A stretch of 64,000 nt of DNA from an uncultured bacterium (lineage in GTDB: Bacteria > Desulfobacterota > Binatia > UBA1149 > CAITLU01), in NCBI GenBank assembly GCA_903893315.1, contig CAITLU010000017.1, positions 1 through 64,000 of the forward strand. The letters are read 5' to 3'. A program made the position numbers and the translations under genes. Numbering within the stretch: position 1 is the first letter of the stretch; each line of letters begins with the position of its first letter. A model generated the notes under the pieces. The model was not told the origin of the DNA, did no database searches, and worked only from the letters and a program-made list of their open reading frames with translations. Shown here piece after piece: positions 48,441 through 58,163 of this stretch.

Positions 48441-51038
48441 ATGGGAAACAAGCCGAGCGATGGGAATGTCACCGAGGCGTGGTCCGCTGCGCGGGGCGGC
48501 GGGCCGTTCTGGAGTTTGCCGCTGGCCGAGGTCGAAGCCGCGTTGGCCTGCGGCGGCGCGGCAAGTGCCGCTGACGGCAAGACGCGCTTTCAGGGGCTGA
48601 CCAGCGCGGAGGCCGAGGCGAGGCTGCGCATCCACGGCAGGAACGTGCTCGCGGCCAGTCCGCGTCTGGCCTTTCTCACCAAACTCCTCAAGCGTTTTGC
48701 CAATCCTCTCGTGGTAATACTGCTGGCCGCCGCGGTGCTTTCGGCGGTCACCGGCGATGTCGCGAGCTTCTTCATCATCTCGGCGATGGTGCTGATCGGG
48801 ATAGCTCTCGATACCGTGCAGGAGCACCGGGCCGAGCGGGCGGCCGAGCGCCTCAAGCACTCGGTGGCGGTGCGCGAGACGGTCCTGAGGGACGGGCTCG
48901 CGGTCTCCCTGCTGGCCCAGGAAATCGTCGTCGGTGACATCGTGCTGCTGTCGGCGGGAGACCTGGTTCCGGCCGACGGGCGCGTGGTCGAAGCGGCCGA
49001 CTTCTTTCTCAACGAAGCCCAGCTCACCGGCGAGCCTTACCCGGTGGAGAAACGTCCCGTCGATGCCGTAAGCGGCGAAGTCGCCGCTGCGGTCAACTCC
49101 GCGTTCATGGGGAGTTCGGTTGTCAGCGGCTCTGCGCGGCTGCTGGTCTGCGCGACCGGAGCATCGACCCAGCTCGGCGGCATCGCCGGGTTCCTGGGCC
49201 GTCCGGCGCCGCCGGCGGCGCTCGAGCGCGGGACCTACGAGTTCGGGCTGCTGATAGTCCGGGTGACGGTACTGCTCGCGCTCTTCGCGCTGATGGTCAA
49301 TCTCGCGTTCTCGCGGCCCTTGCTCGAATCGTTCCTCTTCGCGGTCGCGCTCGCCGTCGGGCTGACTCCCGAGTTGTTGCCGATGGTGGTGTCGGTGACG
49401 CTGGCACGCGGCGCGGTACGGCTCGCCGCCAAGCGCGTCATCGTCAAGCGGCTCGCGGCGGTGCACGACCTCGGCGCCATGGACGTGCTGTGCACCGACA
49501 AGACCGGCACGCTTACCGAAGCCCACATCGAATTGATTCGTCATCTGTCGCTGTCGGGTCGTGACAGTGAGCGTGTGTTCCATCTCGGGTGGCTCAACAG
49601 CCGCTTCGAGAGCGGGCTGAAGAGTCCACTGGACGACGCCATTCTCGAACACGGCAAGTTCAGCGAGGAAGGTTGGAGCAAGCTCGACGAAGTGCCATTC
49701 GACTTCGAGCGGCGGCGCCTGTCGGTGTTGCTGCAAGGACAGTCGGAGCGTCTGCTGATAGTCAAGGGCGCACCCGAAGACGTGCTGCTTCTTTGCCGCG
49801 AGTTTGAAGGCGACGACGGCGACAGGCGGCCCTTCGATGCTGACGCCGCGCAGCGCGCGCAGGCCTTGTTCGAAGATCTGGGGGCTCAGGGCTTTCGTGT
49901 GCTGGCGGTGGCGTGGCGCGGCGTCGGCGCGGACCACCTGCACGCCGAGTTGAACGACGAAAGCGCGCTGGTGTTCGCGGGATTTGCGGCTTTTCTCGAT
50001 CCTCCGAAGCCTTCGGCCGGGGGCGCGATCGCGGCGCTGGCCCGCAGCGGCGTCACGGTGAAGATCGTCACCGGAGACAACGAGTTGGTCACGCGCCACG
50101 TCTGCGCCCAACTCGGGATAGACGCCGGCGAGGTGCTGCTCGGCGGTGAACTCGCGCTGCTCGACGACGATGCGTTGTCGGCGCGCGTCGAAAACACAAC
50201 GTTGTTTTGCCGTGTCACGCCGGCGCAGAAGAACCGGGTGCTGCTGGCTCTCAAGCGCAGAGGACACACGGTCGGGTTTCTCGGCGACGGCATCAACGAC
50301 GCGCCGTCGCTTCACACCGCCGACGTCGGCATCTCGGTGAGCAGCGCGGTAGATGTCGCCAAGGACGCCGCCGACCTGATCCTTCTCGACGCGGATCTGG
50401 CGGTGCTTGCCGATGGCGTGCGCGAGGGCCGGCGCACCTTCGGCAACATCATGAAATACGTGATGATGGGAACCAGCTCGAACTTCGGCAACATGTTCTC
50501 GATGGCGGGTGCCGCGCTGTTCCTTCCGTTCCTGCCGATGACTCCGGTGCAGATTCTGCTGAACAACCTGCTTTACGACATTTCCGAGGTCGCCATTCCT
50601 CTCGACGAAGTGGACGAGGAGGATCTCGCTACGCCGCACCGTTGGGACATGGCATTCGTTCGCCGCTTCATGCTGGTGCTGGGGCCGGTGAGTTCGATGT
50701 TCGACTTCCTGACCTTTGCCGTACTGATAAAGGTATTCCACGCTCCCGAAAGTTTGTTTCAGACCGGTTGGTTTCTGGAGTCACTGGCGACGCAGGTACT
50801 GGTGATCTTCGTCATTCGCACGCGCCGCAACCCGCTGCGCAGCAGGCCGCACCGGCTGCTGGTGGCGTCTTCGCTGGCGGTGGTCGGCGTGGCGCTGGTG
50901 CTGCCGTTCTCGCCTTTCGCTGGGTGGCTGGGCATGGTCGCGCCGCCGCCTCTGTTCCTGTCGGCGCTGGCGGTGATGACAGGCGCCTACCTGGTGCTGG
51001 CCGAAGCGGTCAAGCGCTGGTTCTATCGTCATCTGTAA
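48441..51038 (+). CDS. mgtA: Magnesium-translocating P-type ATPase (MgtA/MgtB-like, P-IIIB)
   Basis: An 865-residue pump. The N-terminal cation-ATPase domain (GLTSAEAEARLRIHGRNVL), actuator TGEPYPVEKRP, phosphorylation motif CTDKTGTLT with Asp353, nucleotide motif VKGAPEDVL and hinge GDGINDAPSLHTADVGISV are complete, with about ten membrane helices. The TM region MGTSSNFGNMFSMAGAALFLPFLPMTPVQILLNN is characteristic of the Mg-importing group. The ATG at 48441 is preferred; the frame is open further upstream, but that part is low-complexity. No Mg-sensing leader could be recognised. Confidence 0.92.
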   Translation: MGNKPSDGNVTEAWSAARGGGPFWSLPLAEVEAALACGGAASAADGKTRFQGLTSAEAEARLRIHGRNVLAASPRLAFLTKLLKRFANPLVVILLAAAVLSAVTGDVASFFIISAMVLIGIALDTVQEHRAERAAERLKHSVAVRETVLRDGLAVSLLAQEIVVGDIVLLSAGDLVPADGRVVEAADFFLNEAQLTGEPYPVEKRPVDAVSGEVAAAVNSAFMGSSVVSGSARLLVCATGASTQLGGIAGFLGRPAPPAALERGTYEFGLLIVRVTVLLALFALMVNLAFSRPLLESFLFAVALAVGLTPELLPMVVSVTLARGAVRLAAKRVIVKRLAAVHDLGAMDVLCTDKTGTLTEAHIELIRHLSLSGRDSERVFHLGWLNSRFESGLKSPLDDAILEHGKFSEEGWSKLDEVPFDFERRRLSVLLQGQSERLLIVKGAPEDVLLLCREFEGDDGDRRPFDADAAQRAQALFEDLGAQGFRVLAVAWRGVGADHLHAELNDESALVFAGFAAFLDPPKPSAGGAIAALARSGVTVKIVTGDNELVTRHVCAQLGIDAGEVLLGGELALLDDDALSARVENTTLFCRVTPAQKNRVLLALKRRGHTVGFLGDGINDAPSLHTADVGISVSSAVDVAKDAADLILLDADLAVLADGVREGRRTFGNIMKYVMMGTSSNFGNMFSMAGAALFLPFLPMTPVQILLNNLLYDISEVAIPLDEVDEEDLATPHRWDMAFVRRFMLVLGPVSSMFDFLTFAVLIKVFHAPESLFQTGWFLESLATQVLVIFVIRTRRNPLRSRPHRLLVASSLAVVGVALVLPFSPFAGWLGMVAPPPLFLSALAVMTGAYLVLAEAVKRWFYRHL

Positions 51039-51092
51039 CCGGCGTCCTCAGAGACGTCGGTCTAGCGCAGTGCCGCGGCCGCGAGCGGTCGA

Positions 51093-52547
51093 TCAGTAAT
51101 CGGGAGTGCCCGATTCGCTCGGCTTCGGAGGTTTCTTCCCGGGGCTGTCGCGGTCGTAGTACCTGGGATTGTGACAGCCAGGTGAGCAGCCGCCGCCGCT
51201 TTCGGTCTTCACGTACCTGAGCGGCAGTTTCCACTGTCCGAAGGGGACGGTGTCGGCGATCAACTTGGGCTTCGTGCTTCCGTGCAGCGAATGGCAGAGC
51301 CGGCAGCTGCGCCCTTTCTGGTCGTTGTTGACGTGGACGAAGTGGAGGTTCTTCTCGCCGTTCCTGAAATTGGTGGCGGAAGAAGTCTTCGGGGACAGCA
51401 GCAGATCGCGCTTGTGACAGCCGAAGCACAGCGCGTACGTCTTGTCCGTGTACGGAACGTAGGTTTCTGAAGGGAACTCGCGCACGAGCAGCTTGTCGAG
51501 CTTGCCGCCGTGAGGAGCGTGGCAGCGGCTGCACTTGCCGTCGTTGTTGGGCCCGTGCAGCACCGGCATCCGCGCCGAAATGACGGTGTCGTGGCATCCG
51601 AGGCAAACGTCCTTCTGGACCTTGAGCAGCAATTTGTCGTTGTCGCTCGAGTGCGGGGAGTGGCAGGCGACGCAGCCGTCCGGCATGTCGAGAGCCGGGT
51701 GCGGTACGGTGGCTTCCTTGACCGTGTCGGCGATGTCGACGTGGCAGCTCAGGCAGAGATCCGGAACCGGGTCGGAGAGAAGCTTGGCATTCTTTGAGCC
51801 GTGAGGGTTGTGGCACGACGTGCAGCCGGCTTCGACGGCCGCGTGCACGACCTTCTTGCTCAGCACGTCCTTCATGTCGACGTGGCAGTCGGTGCACAGG
51901 TCGGGCGGTTCCATGAGCAGCAGGGTAGGGGTGTTCGACTCGTGCGGCGTGTGACAGGCGGTGCAGTCGCCGTTGGAGACGGGGGCGTGAAGAACCTTGA
52001 AATCGACGTGGTCCTGGTGGCAGGTCGCGCAAAGCTCGCCGACCGGTTGCAGCAGAAGCTTGGGTTGAGCCGAGGAGTGCGGGTTGTGGCAAGTGGTGCA
52101 CATGCCGGCGTCGACCGGTACGTGTACGAGCTTCTTCTTGCCGAAGGCGTCGTGGCAGCCGTAGCAGAGCGCGGGTTGCTCTTCGGTGAGCTTGAACGTC
52201 TGCTTGCCTTTGACGGGGTGAGGCGAAGATACCGCTTCGTGACAGCTGTCGCATCCCTCTGCGACGGGATGAAGGTCGGCGCCGGTCAGGAGTGATGTGT
52301 GACATTGCGCCGAGACGCAGGTGGCGGCCGGCGCGGCACTGGGTTCCGACGCGGAAGCCGGCGCGCTCGCGCTCGACGCGGCGGCAGATGCGGCCGTCTG
52401 CGCATCGGGAGTTTGGTTTGTCGTCGTCGCTGCGACCGCCGGCCCGCCTTCGGCCTCAAGTCTCACGCCGGCGTTGCAGGCATGAATCAGCAGCGTCGTA
52501 AGCAGCAGTGCAAGAACGCCGAACGTCCTGCGGTTTCCTTGAATCAT
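51093..52547 (-). CDS. Multihaem cytochrome c, doubled-CXXCH type, about 15 haem sites
   Basis: A 484-residue exported protein. I count 13 CXXCH motifs plus one CX4CH (CVSAQCH, first) and one CX3CH (CSPGCH, last). Most come in pairs in a repeat of about 45 residues whose core is CxxCHxPHxS...LL...P...CxxCH, the paired-CXXCH module. The N-terminal hydrophobic segment ends in LIHACNAG, a possible though atypical lipobox; a low-complexity Ala/Ser/Pro linker follows. The tail is Lys/Pro-rich. It is the last gene of the six-gene minus-strand cluster and is probably an extracellular or outer-membrane electron carrier. I prefer the ATG at 52547 (AGAGAGG upstream); a GTG at 52595 overlaps the upstream stop (GTGA). 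Confidence 0.9.
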   Translation of the reverse strand: MIQGNRRTFGVLALLLTTLLIHACNAGVRLEAEGGPAVAATTTNQTPDAQTAASAAASSASAPASASEPSAAPAATCVSAQCHTSLLTGADLHPVAEGCDSCHEAVSSPHPVKGKQTFKLTEEQPALCYGCHDAFGKKKLVHVPVDAGMCTTCHNPHSSAQPKLLLQPVGELCATCHQDHVDFKVLHAPVSNGDCTACHTPHESNTPTLLLMEPPDLCTDCHVDMKDVLSKKVVHAAVEAGCTSCHNPHGSKNAKLLSDPVPDLCLSCHVDIADTVKEATVPHPALDMPDGCVACHSPHSSDNDKLLLKVQKDVCLGCHDTVISARMPVLHGPNNDGKCSRCHAPHGGKLDKLLVREFPSETYVPYTDKTYALCFGCHKRDLLLSPKTSSATNFRNGEKNLHFVHVNNDQKGRSCRLCHSLHGSTKPKLIADTVPFGQWKLPLRYVKTESGGGCSPGCHNPRYYDRDSPGKKPPKPSESGTPDY

Positions 52548-52591
52548 GTGCGGGCCTCTCTTTGCGGCGCTGACCATGCGTGTAACGTCGC

Positions 52592-54463
52592 TCACGGGTA
52601 GGACGCGTTGTCATGGTCCACGCCGTGGCAGACCAGAGTGCAGCTTCCCGAGAACGTGCCGGTGTCGGTGAAGACCGGATACTGAGCGCCGGCTCTGGGT
52701 GACACGATCGTGGTGTCGAAGTTTACGAGGTGAGTGTGCGAGCCGGTTCCCGATTGGCCGTCGGCGCCCGGCATTCCCCAGTCGCTGATGCCGTGCGGAT
52801 CGTGACAGGCGGAGCAGGGAGAGCCAGCGGTGATGTGGCCGCCGTGGCCGCCGCCCGAAGGCGTCGTACGCATGGTCCTGGTGCGGAAGCTCGTGCTGGC
52901 CAGGATGTTGGAGCGGTCGTGGCAGCGGTAGCAGAGCGCGTAGGATTCGAGACTCTCGGGAGTGTTGTCCGCAGTCTCGTAGCGCTCTTTCAAGATGGGC
53001 GCATACGAGGAACCGTGAGGTCCGTTGGAGCCGCCTTCGTCGTCAGAGTGACAGGTCGTGCAATACATGAGGGCGGAAGGACTCATGGACGGTTCCAGAT
53101 TCGAGGGAATGCTGGGGATGTTGAGGTTCTTCCCCATGGCGATGACCGGGTGGTACGAAGGATTGCTCGGGTCGAAGGCCCGGCGCTTGTCCGTGTCGGG
53201 AAGTACGCGCGGGACGAAATCGAGATCGGTCGATTCGTCTCCGTGGCACTTGAAGCAAAGCTCGTACTGGTAGCGAACCGTCGTGACGTCCAGGCCGTTG
53301 CGATCGACGCCCTCGACTCCCTGCAACATGCCTGACGCGACCGGTGCTTCGGCCGTGGTCTGCGAGGTCAGGTGCGGATTGTGACAGTCGATGCAGGTGA
53401 CTCCGCTGAGAGCGCTGCGCTTTCCGCTGCGGGTGGAGCGCAGCGCCATCAAACCGGGGAGTTCACGATGAGCCGATCTCTTGCGCGTCTGGCTCGCGAT
53501 GTCCGGCCCGGCGCCCACTGCCGGCGGGAGAGAGCCGATGCCAGGGGCCGGTCCGGTAGACGCGTGGGGCGCCGGCGGGTCGGAACTGTGGCAGCCTCCG
53601 CCGATGCACGAGAACGGCTCGGGCGGCAAGGAAGTGAAGTTGAGCAGATGCTCGGCGGTCGGCGCGAAGTGCGGCGTGTGGCACACCTCGCAGCCCCACT
53701 CGTTCAACTGCGTGTACGTGGGCCAGGTCTTGGGCGGTCTCGGCAGGATGCCGACGACCGAGGCCGTCGAGGTTGCATGCGCCGAACCTGCCCAGCCGGC
53801 CATCTCGTGGCAGGTGGTGCAGAGCGCCGAGTAACGGTTGTCCTTCGAAAGGAACTTCCCGTTCGTGTCGTCGTGGGGGTCGTGGCACGTGGTGCAGTGA
53901 ACTTCGTCGTTGGTGCCGAAGACGAGATCGGCCGGCGGCGTTGCCGCGAGTTCGGGATTCGGCAGCGCGTTGTTGTACGGGAATGAAACCGGATGGTGGG
54001 CGGACAGGTCGAGCCCGAAGTTGGACAGACTGTCACTCGGCAACGTGTCACCGCCGGCCATGACGATGCCGCCGACCGGATTGAGAACACTGCCCATGGC
54101 GATCGTCCCGTCGTGGCAGCTCAGGCAGAGCTTGGTCGGCCCCGTCGGCTGAGGGATAGGGTCGGCCTTGAGAGTGGAACTCGTGTAGACGCTGTAGATC
54201 TGCGGTTGAAGCTCTTTGTTCCACAGCGGCGTGAGCGGCGTGGCGTTGTGGGGCGTGTGGCAGAAGATACAGATGCGGGTCTCGCTCTGCGCGCGTGTCG
54301 TTCCGGTGCCGGAAGTAGACAGGTTGTGCGGCGTGTGGACGATGTCGGCGGCTACTTGGGCGCGCGCTATCGAGGCCAGCCCTACGCTGATCACGGTGAG
54401 CCAGCGTATGAGCGCGGCCACGGAGTTACGGCAAGATTCAGGCTGCACGGTTGGCATATCCAC
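52592..54463 (-). CDS. Multihaem cytochrome c, about 12 haem sites
   Basis: A 623-residue exported protein with a signal segment (LIRWLTVISVGLASIARAQ). It has ten CXXCH motifs (CIFCH, CLSCH, CTTCH three times, CEVCH, CIDCH, CFKCH, CYRCH, CSACH) plus CIGGGCH (CX4CH) and CTLVCH (CX3CH) near the C-terminus. Haem sites are spread over long loops with many distal His residues (for example DIVHTPHNLS, SAHHPVSF), as in outer-surface cytochromes with bis-His haems. The GTG start at 54463 (or ATG 54457) lies inside the end of the upstream NHL gene, and its stop overlaps a possible GTG start of the 15-haem gene, so the three are coupled. Confidence 0.9.
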   Translation of the reverse strand: MDMPTVQPESCRNSVAALIRWLTVISVGLASIARAQVAADIVHTPHNLSTSGTGTTRAQSETRICIFCHTPHNATPLTPLWNKELQPQIYSVYTSSTLKADPIPQPTGPTKLCLSCHDGTIAMGSVLNPVGGIVMAGGDTLPSDSLSNFGLDLSAHHPVSFPYNNALPNPELAATPPADLVFGTNDEVHCTTCHDPHDDTNGKFLSKDNRYSALCTTCHEMAGWAGSAHATSTASVVGILPRPPKTWPTYTQLNEWGCEVCHTPHFAPTAEHLLNFTSLPPEPFSCIGGGCHSSDPPAPHASTGPAPGIGSLPPAVGAGPDIASQTRKRSAHRELPGLMALRSTRSGKRSALSGVTCIDCHNPHLTSQTTAEAPVASGMLQGVEGVDRNGLDVTTVRYQYELCFKCHGDESTDLDFVPRVLPDTDKRRAFDPSNPSYHPVIAMGKNLNIPSIPSNLEPSMSPSALMYCTTCHSDDEGGSNGPHGSSYAPILKERYETADNTPESLESYALCYRCHDRSNILASTSFRTRTMRTTPSGGGHGGHITAGSPCSACHDPHGISDWGMPGADGQSGTGSHTHLVNFDTTIVSPRAGAQYPVFTDTGTFSGSCTLVCHGVDHDNASYP

Positions 54464-55511
54464 TCATGACCCGAAAGACCTGGACGCGGTGGTTGTAGGT
54501 GTCGCATACATAGAGTTCGCCATGCTCACTGATGAACGCTCCTGAAGGAAGCCAGAACTCCCCGAAGCCGCTCCCTCTGGCGCCGACCGTGAGAAGGAAG
54601 TTCCCGCTCCGGTCGAAAAGCTGGACGTTGTCGAACAGTGCATCGACCACGTAGACGACGCCGTTGCGGTCCACTGCAACGCCCTTGGACATCGCGAAAT
54701 CGCCGGACCCGTCGCCGTGATGTCCGAAAGAACCGAGCGGCTGACCGCTTTCGTCGAAGATCGAGACGCGGAAATTGAGGGAGTCGGTTACGTACAACTC
54801 ACCTGACGGCGATCGCGCGAGATGGGTTGGAAAGTTGAATTCGGCCGCGCCTGTGCCTCTGCCGCCGAAGGAAAACAGGAAGGCGCCGTCCGAACTGAAC
54901 GAGTGGACCGTGTGCGCCAGCGTGTCGACGACGTAGAGCGCTTTCCTGGTCGGACTGTAGGCGATGCCGGTCGGTCGCTGCAAAGCCTGGGGGCCGGCTT
55001 TCGAAATAACGAACCGCAGCTCTCCTTCGGCATCGAAGGCGAATACTCGTCCGACCGAATCGGTAACGTAGAGCCGCGAGTCTTCGTCGAAGGCGACGCC
55101 GACCGGAGAAGTGATCCTCGCGGTTTCCGAACCGGCAAGGCAAAGGTAGCGCGACGCCGACGGGATGTAGAGGTGAACGCACCCGCGCCCCATGTCGGCT
55201 ACGGCTATGCGTCCGTCCTTGGCTGCGGCGACCGCCACCGGCAGGACGAAGCCGTCGCTGGTCTGCGACTTGCCGAAGACCACCGACTCGAGAACCGTTC
55301 CGACGCTTCTGTTGCGAGCAAGGCCGGTCAGCGCGTGGTCGTAGGTGACCTTGGCCGCTGCGGGCAGGTAGGGCCACTGCAAGGCCGCAACGGGCTGCGC
55401 CGTCGTCGGTGTCCAGCTCGCAGAACATCCGGCTGCACAGACGAGCGCGACGCAGAGCGAAAATAGCGCGCCCGCTGGACTGTCCCGGATTTGCATCATC
55501 GCTTTCAACAC
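54438..55511 (-). CDS. NHL-repeat beta-propeller lipoprotein (second copy in cluster)
   Basis: A 357-residue protein with signal FSLCVALVCAAGC (lipobox AAGC). The rest is a run of about six NHL-type blades, each with G-E-L-Y-V-T-D or similar strands (DSRLYVTDSVGRVFAFD, GELYVTDSLNFRVSIFD, GVVYVVDALFDNVQLFD, GELYVCDTYNHRVQVF). NHL propellers are docking scaffolds rather than catalysts. Sitting between a beta-barrel gene and cytochrome genes, it probably helps assemble or anchor the electron conduit. The start is GTG 55511 or ATG 55499. It shares overall design with the other propeller gene of the cluster but differs in sequence. Confidence 0.88.
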   Translation of the reverse strand: MLKAMMQIRDSPAGALFSLCVALVCAAGCSASWTPTTAQPVAALQWPYLPAAAKVTYDHALTGLARNRSVGTVLESVVFGKSQTSDGFVLPVAVAAAKDGRIAVADMGRGCVHLYIPSASRYLCLAGSETARITSPVGVAFDEDSRLYVTDSVGRVFAFDAEGELRFVISKAGPQALQRPTGIAYSPTRKALYVVDTLAHTVHSFSSDGAFLFSFGGRGTGAAEFNFPTHLARSPSGELYVTDSLNFRVSIFDESGQPLGSFGHHGDGSGDFAMSKGVAVDRNGVVYVVDALFDNVQLFDRSGNFLLTVGARGSGFGEFWLPSGAFISEHGELYVCDTYNHRVQVFRVMSGYANRAA

Positions 55512-55538
55512 GTCATCCGCTGCTCGCCGTCGAGGTCC

Positions 55539-57593
55539 CTAAAACAGCTGCCGCCGCACGCTCACATAGAAGAGCTCGCGGTTGCGATCGGTAGTCGGTC
55601 CCTGGCCGCCGCTGGTGTCGGCTCCGTAAGCGGTCAGTCCGATGTTGAGATCGACCTTGCCGATACGCCACACGAACGACGAGTTGGCCGACCACGCATT
55701 ACTCTCGACCATGCCGTGGACGTTCGAGTACGATCCTCCCAGTGACACGTACATGTCGTGGTAGGGGAGCTGCCTGGTGAGGGTAGCGGACGTAGTCACG
55801 CTCTGCTCCGTGTACTCGTTCGTGTAATAGAGCCCGTCTCCGCCCAGGTAGTGGCGGTTGAGGTATGTGGTGGTCGCGTACGCGTTGGTGTAGCGGCCGA
55901 TGGTGCCTACGTACCTGACCTCCGCCAACCAGGAACGGTGTGGGTTCGCTGCCCAGTCGACGTACTGGTACTCGCCCCGGGCACGCACGGCGCCGTAGTG
56001 GGCCAGCAGGCCGGTAGTGTAGGTGTCGGAATCGACCGGGATTCCGGGAAAGTCGCCCGACAGCACGTCGGAGCGCTGGGCCAGATATCTGAAAAACGGG
56101 GTCAGCAGGTCGTCGAACAACTGCACCGTGAGGTTGGTACCGAGTGTATCGGTTCGGAGTTTGAAGTCTCCACCGAGCAGCGAATAGCTCACGTAGAAAT
56201 CGTAGTCGCCGGGGATGACGAACTCCGGTGGAAGGCCGAAGATCTGAATCTCGAACGGCTCCACCGACGTGTTCTTCTGGTAGTGCACGCCCTCCACCAG
56301 GGCAATGGTCTCGAAGGGTGGGAGAGGTGACTTGAGAAGGACGGTGATGCTGTCGGGATCGACGTTCTGCTGGTGCAGCGCGAAGGTGCTGGGAACCGCG
56401 GTTGCGGTGTACGGGTCGTTGACCACGTCGACGAAGCCGCTGTTGTCGGTTTCGGTTCTTCCCAGACTGACGCCGGTCGCGAACCTGCCGCGCGGAATCC
56501 GCTTGTTGTAGTCGAGCGAAAGTCCGTGCGAAAGGATGGCCGTGTCTCCGCCCGAAGATGCGCGCGAGTCGTGCACCAGGCGGTAGGTGGTGTCGACGCT
56601 CTCGTAGAGCCTCTGGATCACGTCGAACTGAACGTTGTTGCCGTTGTCGGAGAACGTGCGGTCGGGTTCCGAGCCGCTGCCGACGGTGCTCTGGTCGTCG
56701 TGGTATCGGTAGGTGAGGTTGGTGCGGAAATTCAGCGGCAAGTTGAGCGACAGCATCTCCCACCACTGGAACTGGTCGGAGTCGTACTTCTGGGAAGAGT
56801 CGCGGTCTTGCTGGAAAGAGTTCTGGGTGAGGCTGGAGTTGAGCCGTGCGCTCTTCAAATTGACGAAATTGCTGAGCATGTACTCTTCGGTCGTGCCTAG
56901 CAGGTTTCGCGAATCTTCATACCACGACGGTTTGGCCGCGCCGGACATCGAAACCTCGTAGCCGTTCGCAAAGCGTTTGAAGTACTCGCCGTCAAGCGTG
57001 AGGCGCTTTACGTCGGAGGACGATCCCGCGGAGTTCAGCGTCGTATCGACGAAGCCGGCATTGAGGAAATACGGTTTCTGCCGATAGCGGAACAGCGTGC
57101 CGTAGGTGTCGGCGACGCTGTCGTGGCGGGTGGCGGCTTGCTGCTTGAAAGTCGGTTCGCGGCGCGACGCGAACAACTGGAGGTTGTAGGGGTGCTCGGG
57201 CAAGAGGAAAAGCCGGGCGTCGTATTCGAACGCGCCGGCGGCTTTCCAGTCGCCGCTGTTGAAGCTCGACGAATCGTAGTTCTCCTGGGTCGCCGCACCC
57301 GACAAGGAGAGCTGGTATTGCAGGAAGCGGGGATCGTACGAGTACCCGATCGACTGCAAGGTGAGCTTTTCGCGAAAGAAAGTGTCGGTCCAGGTGACGT
57401 CGCGGTCGCCGTGGGTCGATGAGTCGCGCTCGTAGGAGCCGTACGTTTCTACGAACGCGTGGTTTTCGTAAGGGCTCGGCAGGAACGCGGTCCACTGTGC
57501 CAGTACCGGGCGCGGGCCGAGGAGAGCGGCGGCGAGCAGCAGCGACGCGGAGATTCGAAGGTGCGGTTTCCTCGAGTGCGTGCCGGAACTCAT
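55539..57593 (-). CDS. Outer-membrane beta-barrel protein, probable porin of a porin-cytochrome conduit
   Basis: A 684-residue exported protein (signal LLLAAALLGPRPVLAQ) ending in RRQLF, the C-terminal Phe signature recognised by the BAM machinery. The whole mature length is made of alternating amphipathic strands rich in Tyr and aromatic girdle residues (for example EMLSLNLPLNFRTNLTYRYH, NAYATTTYLNRHYLGGDGLYY), enough for a barrel of 20 or more strands. There are no haem motifs. The start overlaps the stop of the 5-haem gene (ATGA). By analogy with MtrB and with OmbB/OmbC of Geobacter, it could sheath a cytochrome across the outer membrane; I cannot claim direct homology. Confidence 0.82.
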   Translation of the reverse strand: MSSGTHSRKPHLRISASLLLAAALLGPRPVLAQWTAFLPSPYENHAFVETYGSYERDSSTHGDRDVTWTDTFFREKLTLQSIGYSYDPRFLQYQLSLSGAATQENYDSSSFNSGDWKAAGAFEYDARLFLLPEHPYNLQLFASRREPTFKQQAATRHDSVADTYGTLFRYRQKPYFLNAGFVDTTLNSAGSSSDVKRLTLDGEYFKRFANGYEVSMSGAAKPSWYEDSRNLLGTTEEYMLSNFVNLKSARLNSSLTQNSFQQDRDSSQKYDSDQFQWWEMLSLNLPLNFRTNLTYRYHDDQSTVGSGSEPDRTFSDNGNNVQFDVIQRLYESVDTTYRLVHDSRASSGGDTAILSHGLSLDYNKRIPRGRFATGVSLGRTETDNSGFVDVVNDPYTATAVPSTFALHQQNVDPDSITVLLKSPLPPFETIALVEGVHYQKNTSVEPFEIQIFGLPPEFVIPGDYDFYVSYSLLGGDFKLRTDTLGTNLTVQLFDDLLTPFFRYLAQRSDVLSGDFPGIPVDSDTYTTGLLAHYGAVRARGEYQYVDWAANPHRSWLAEVRYVGTIGRYTNAYATTTYLNRHYLGGDGLYYTNEYTEQSVTTSATLTRQLPYHDMYVSLGGSYSNVHGMVESNAWSANSSFVWRIGKVDLNIGLTAYGADTSGGQGPTTDRNRELFYVSVRRQLF

Positions 57594-58126
57594 CGCAGCA
57601 GGTACTCGTTATCGGACATGTGGGGGTTGTGGCACTCGGTGCACTGACCGTCGACGCCTTCGTGTACCGGATTGCGCTCCACCGCCGAACGTTCGTGACA
57701 GCGGAAGCAGAAATTGTCGGACTCCGCCACTAGCAGGTACTTGTGCTGAGAACTGTGAGGATCGTGACAGGCGAGGCAGCCGCCTGATGCCAGCGGTCCG
57801 TGGATGTATTTCTTGTCGAGCTTGAAGTCGTGGCACTGGAAGCAGAGCTTCTCGCGCGGCACGACGAAGGAGTTGGAGGACGCGGATTTGTGACAGGCGG
57901 TGCAGGCTCGCGCGGCGTAGGGGCCGTGCTCCGTGTAGTGGGTCTTGCTGGGAGTCTTTCCGCTCTCCGGGCCGTCCAGCGGCTGGGCTGCGGGAGCCGC
58001 GACGGGTGGGGGCGGCGGCACGCCGTCGAAAAGGAGACTCAGCGCCGCGTGACGCGCCGGCGGATTGCACGCAGGCGCGGTGAGAACCAGTAAGGCCACG
58101 CATGCTGCCAGAGTGCGGATATTCAT
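57590..58126 (-). CDS. Five-haem cytochrome c lipoprotein (doubled-CXXCH)
   Basis: A 178-residue protein with lipoprotein signal CVALLVLTAPAC, a Pro/Ala linker (about residues 35-55) and five CXXCH motifs (CTACH, CFQCH, CLACH, CFRCH, CTECH), the last two CXXCH pairs being of the CxxCHxPHxS type. The small size, lipid anchor and gene position just before the barrel gene make it the likely periplasm-facing partner of the conduit, comparable in role to OmaB/MtrA. Its stop overlaps the barrel ATG. The ATG at 58126 is 37 bp after the first NHL gene. Confidence 0.9.
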   Translation of the reverse strand: MNIRTLAACVALLVLTAPACNPPARHAALSLLFDGVPPPPPVAAPAAQPLDGPESGKTPSKTHYTEHGPYAARACTACHKSASSNSFVVPREKLCFQCHDFKLDKKYIHGPLASGGCLACHDPHSSQHKYLLVAESDNFCFRCHERSAVERNPVHEGVDGQCTECHNPHMSDNEYLLR

Positions 58127-58163
58127 TGAACCACGAACCGTACGCCCTTCAGTGCCTGCAGCG

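Noticed and set aside
48246-50741. Open frame of 831 codons opposite the Mg-ATPase
   Set aside because: Antisense shadow: the product is rich in Arg, Gln and His with no motif, and the P-type ATPase on the plus strand is complete.
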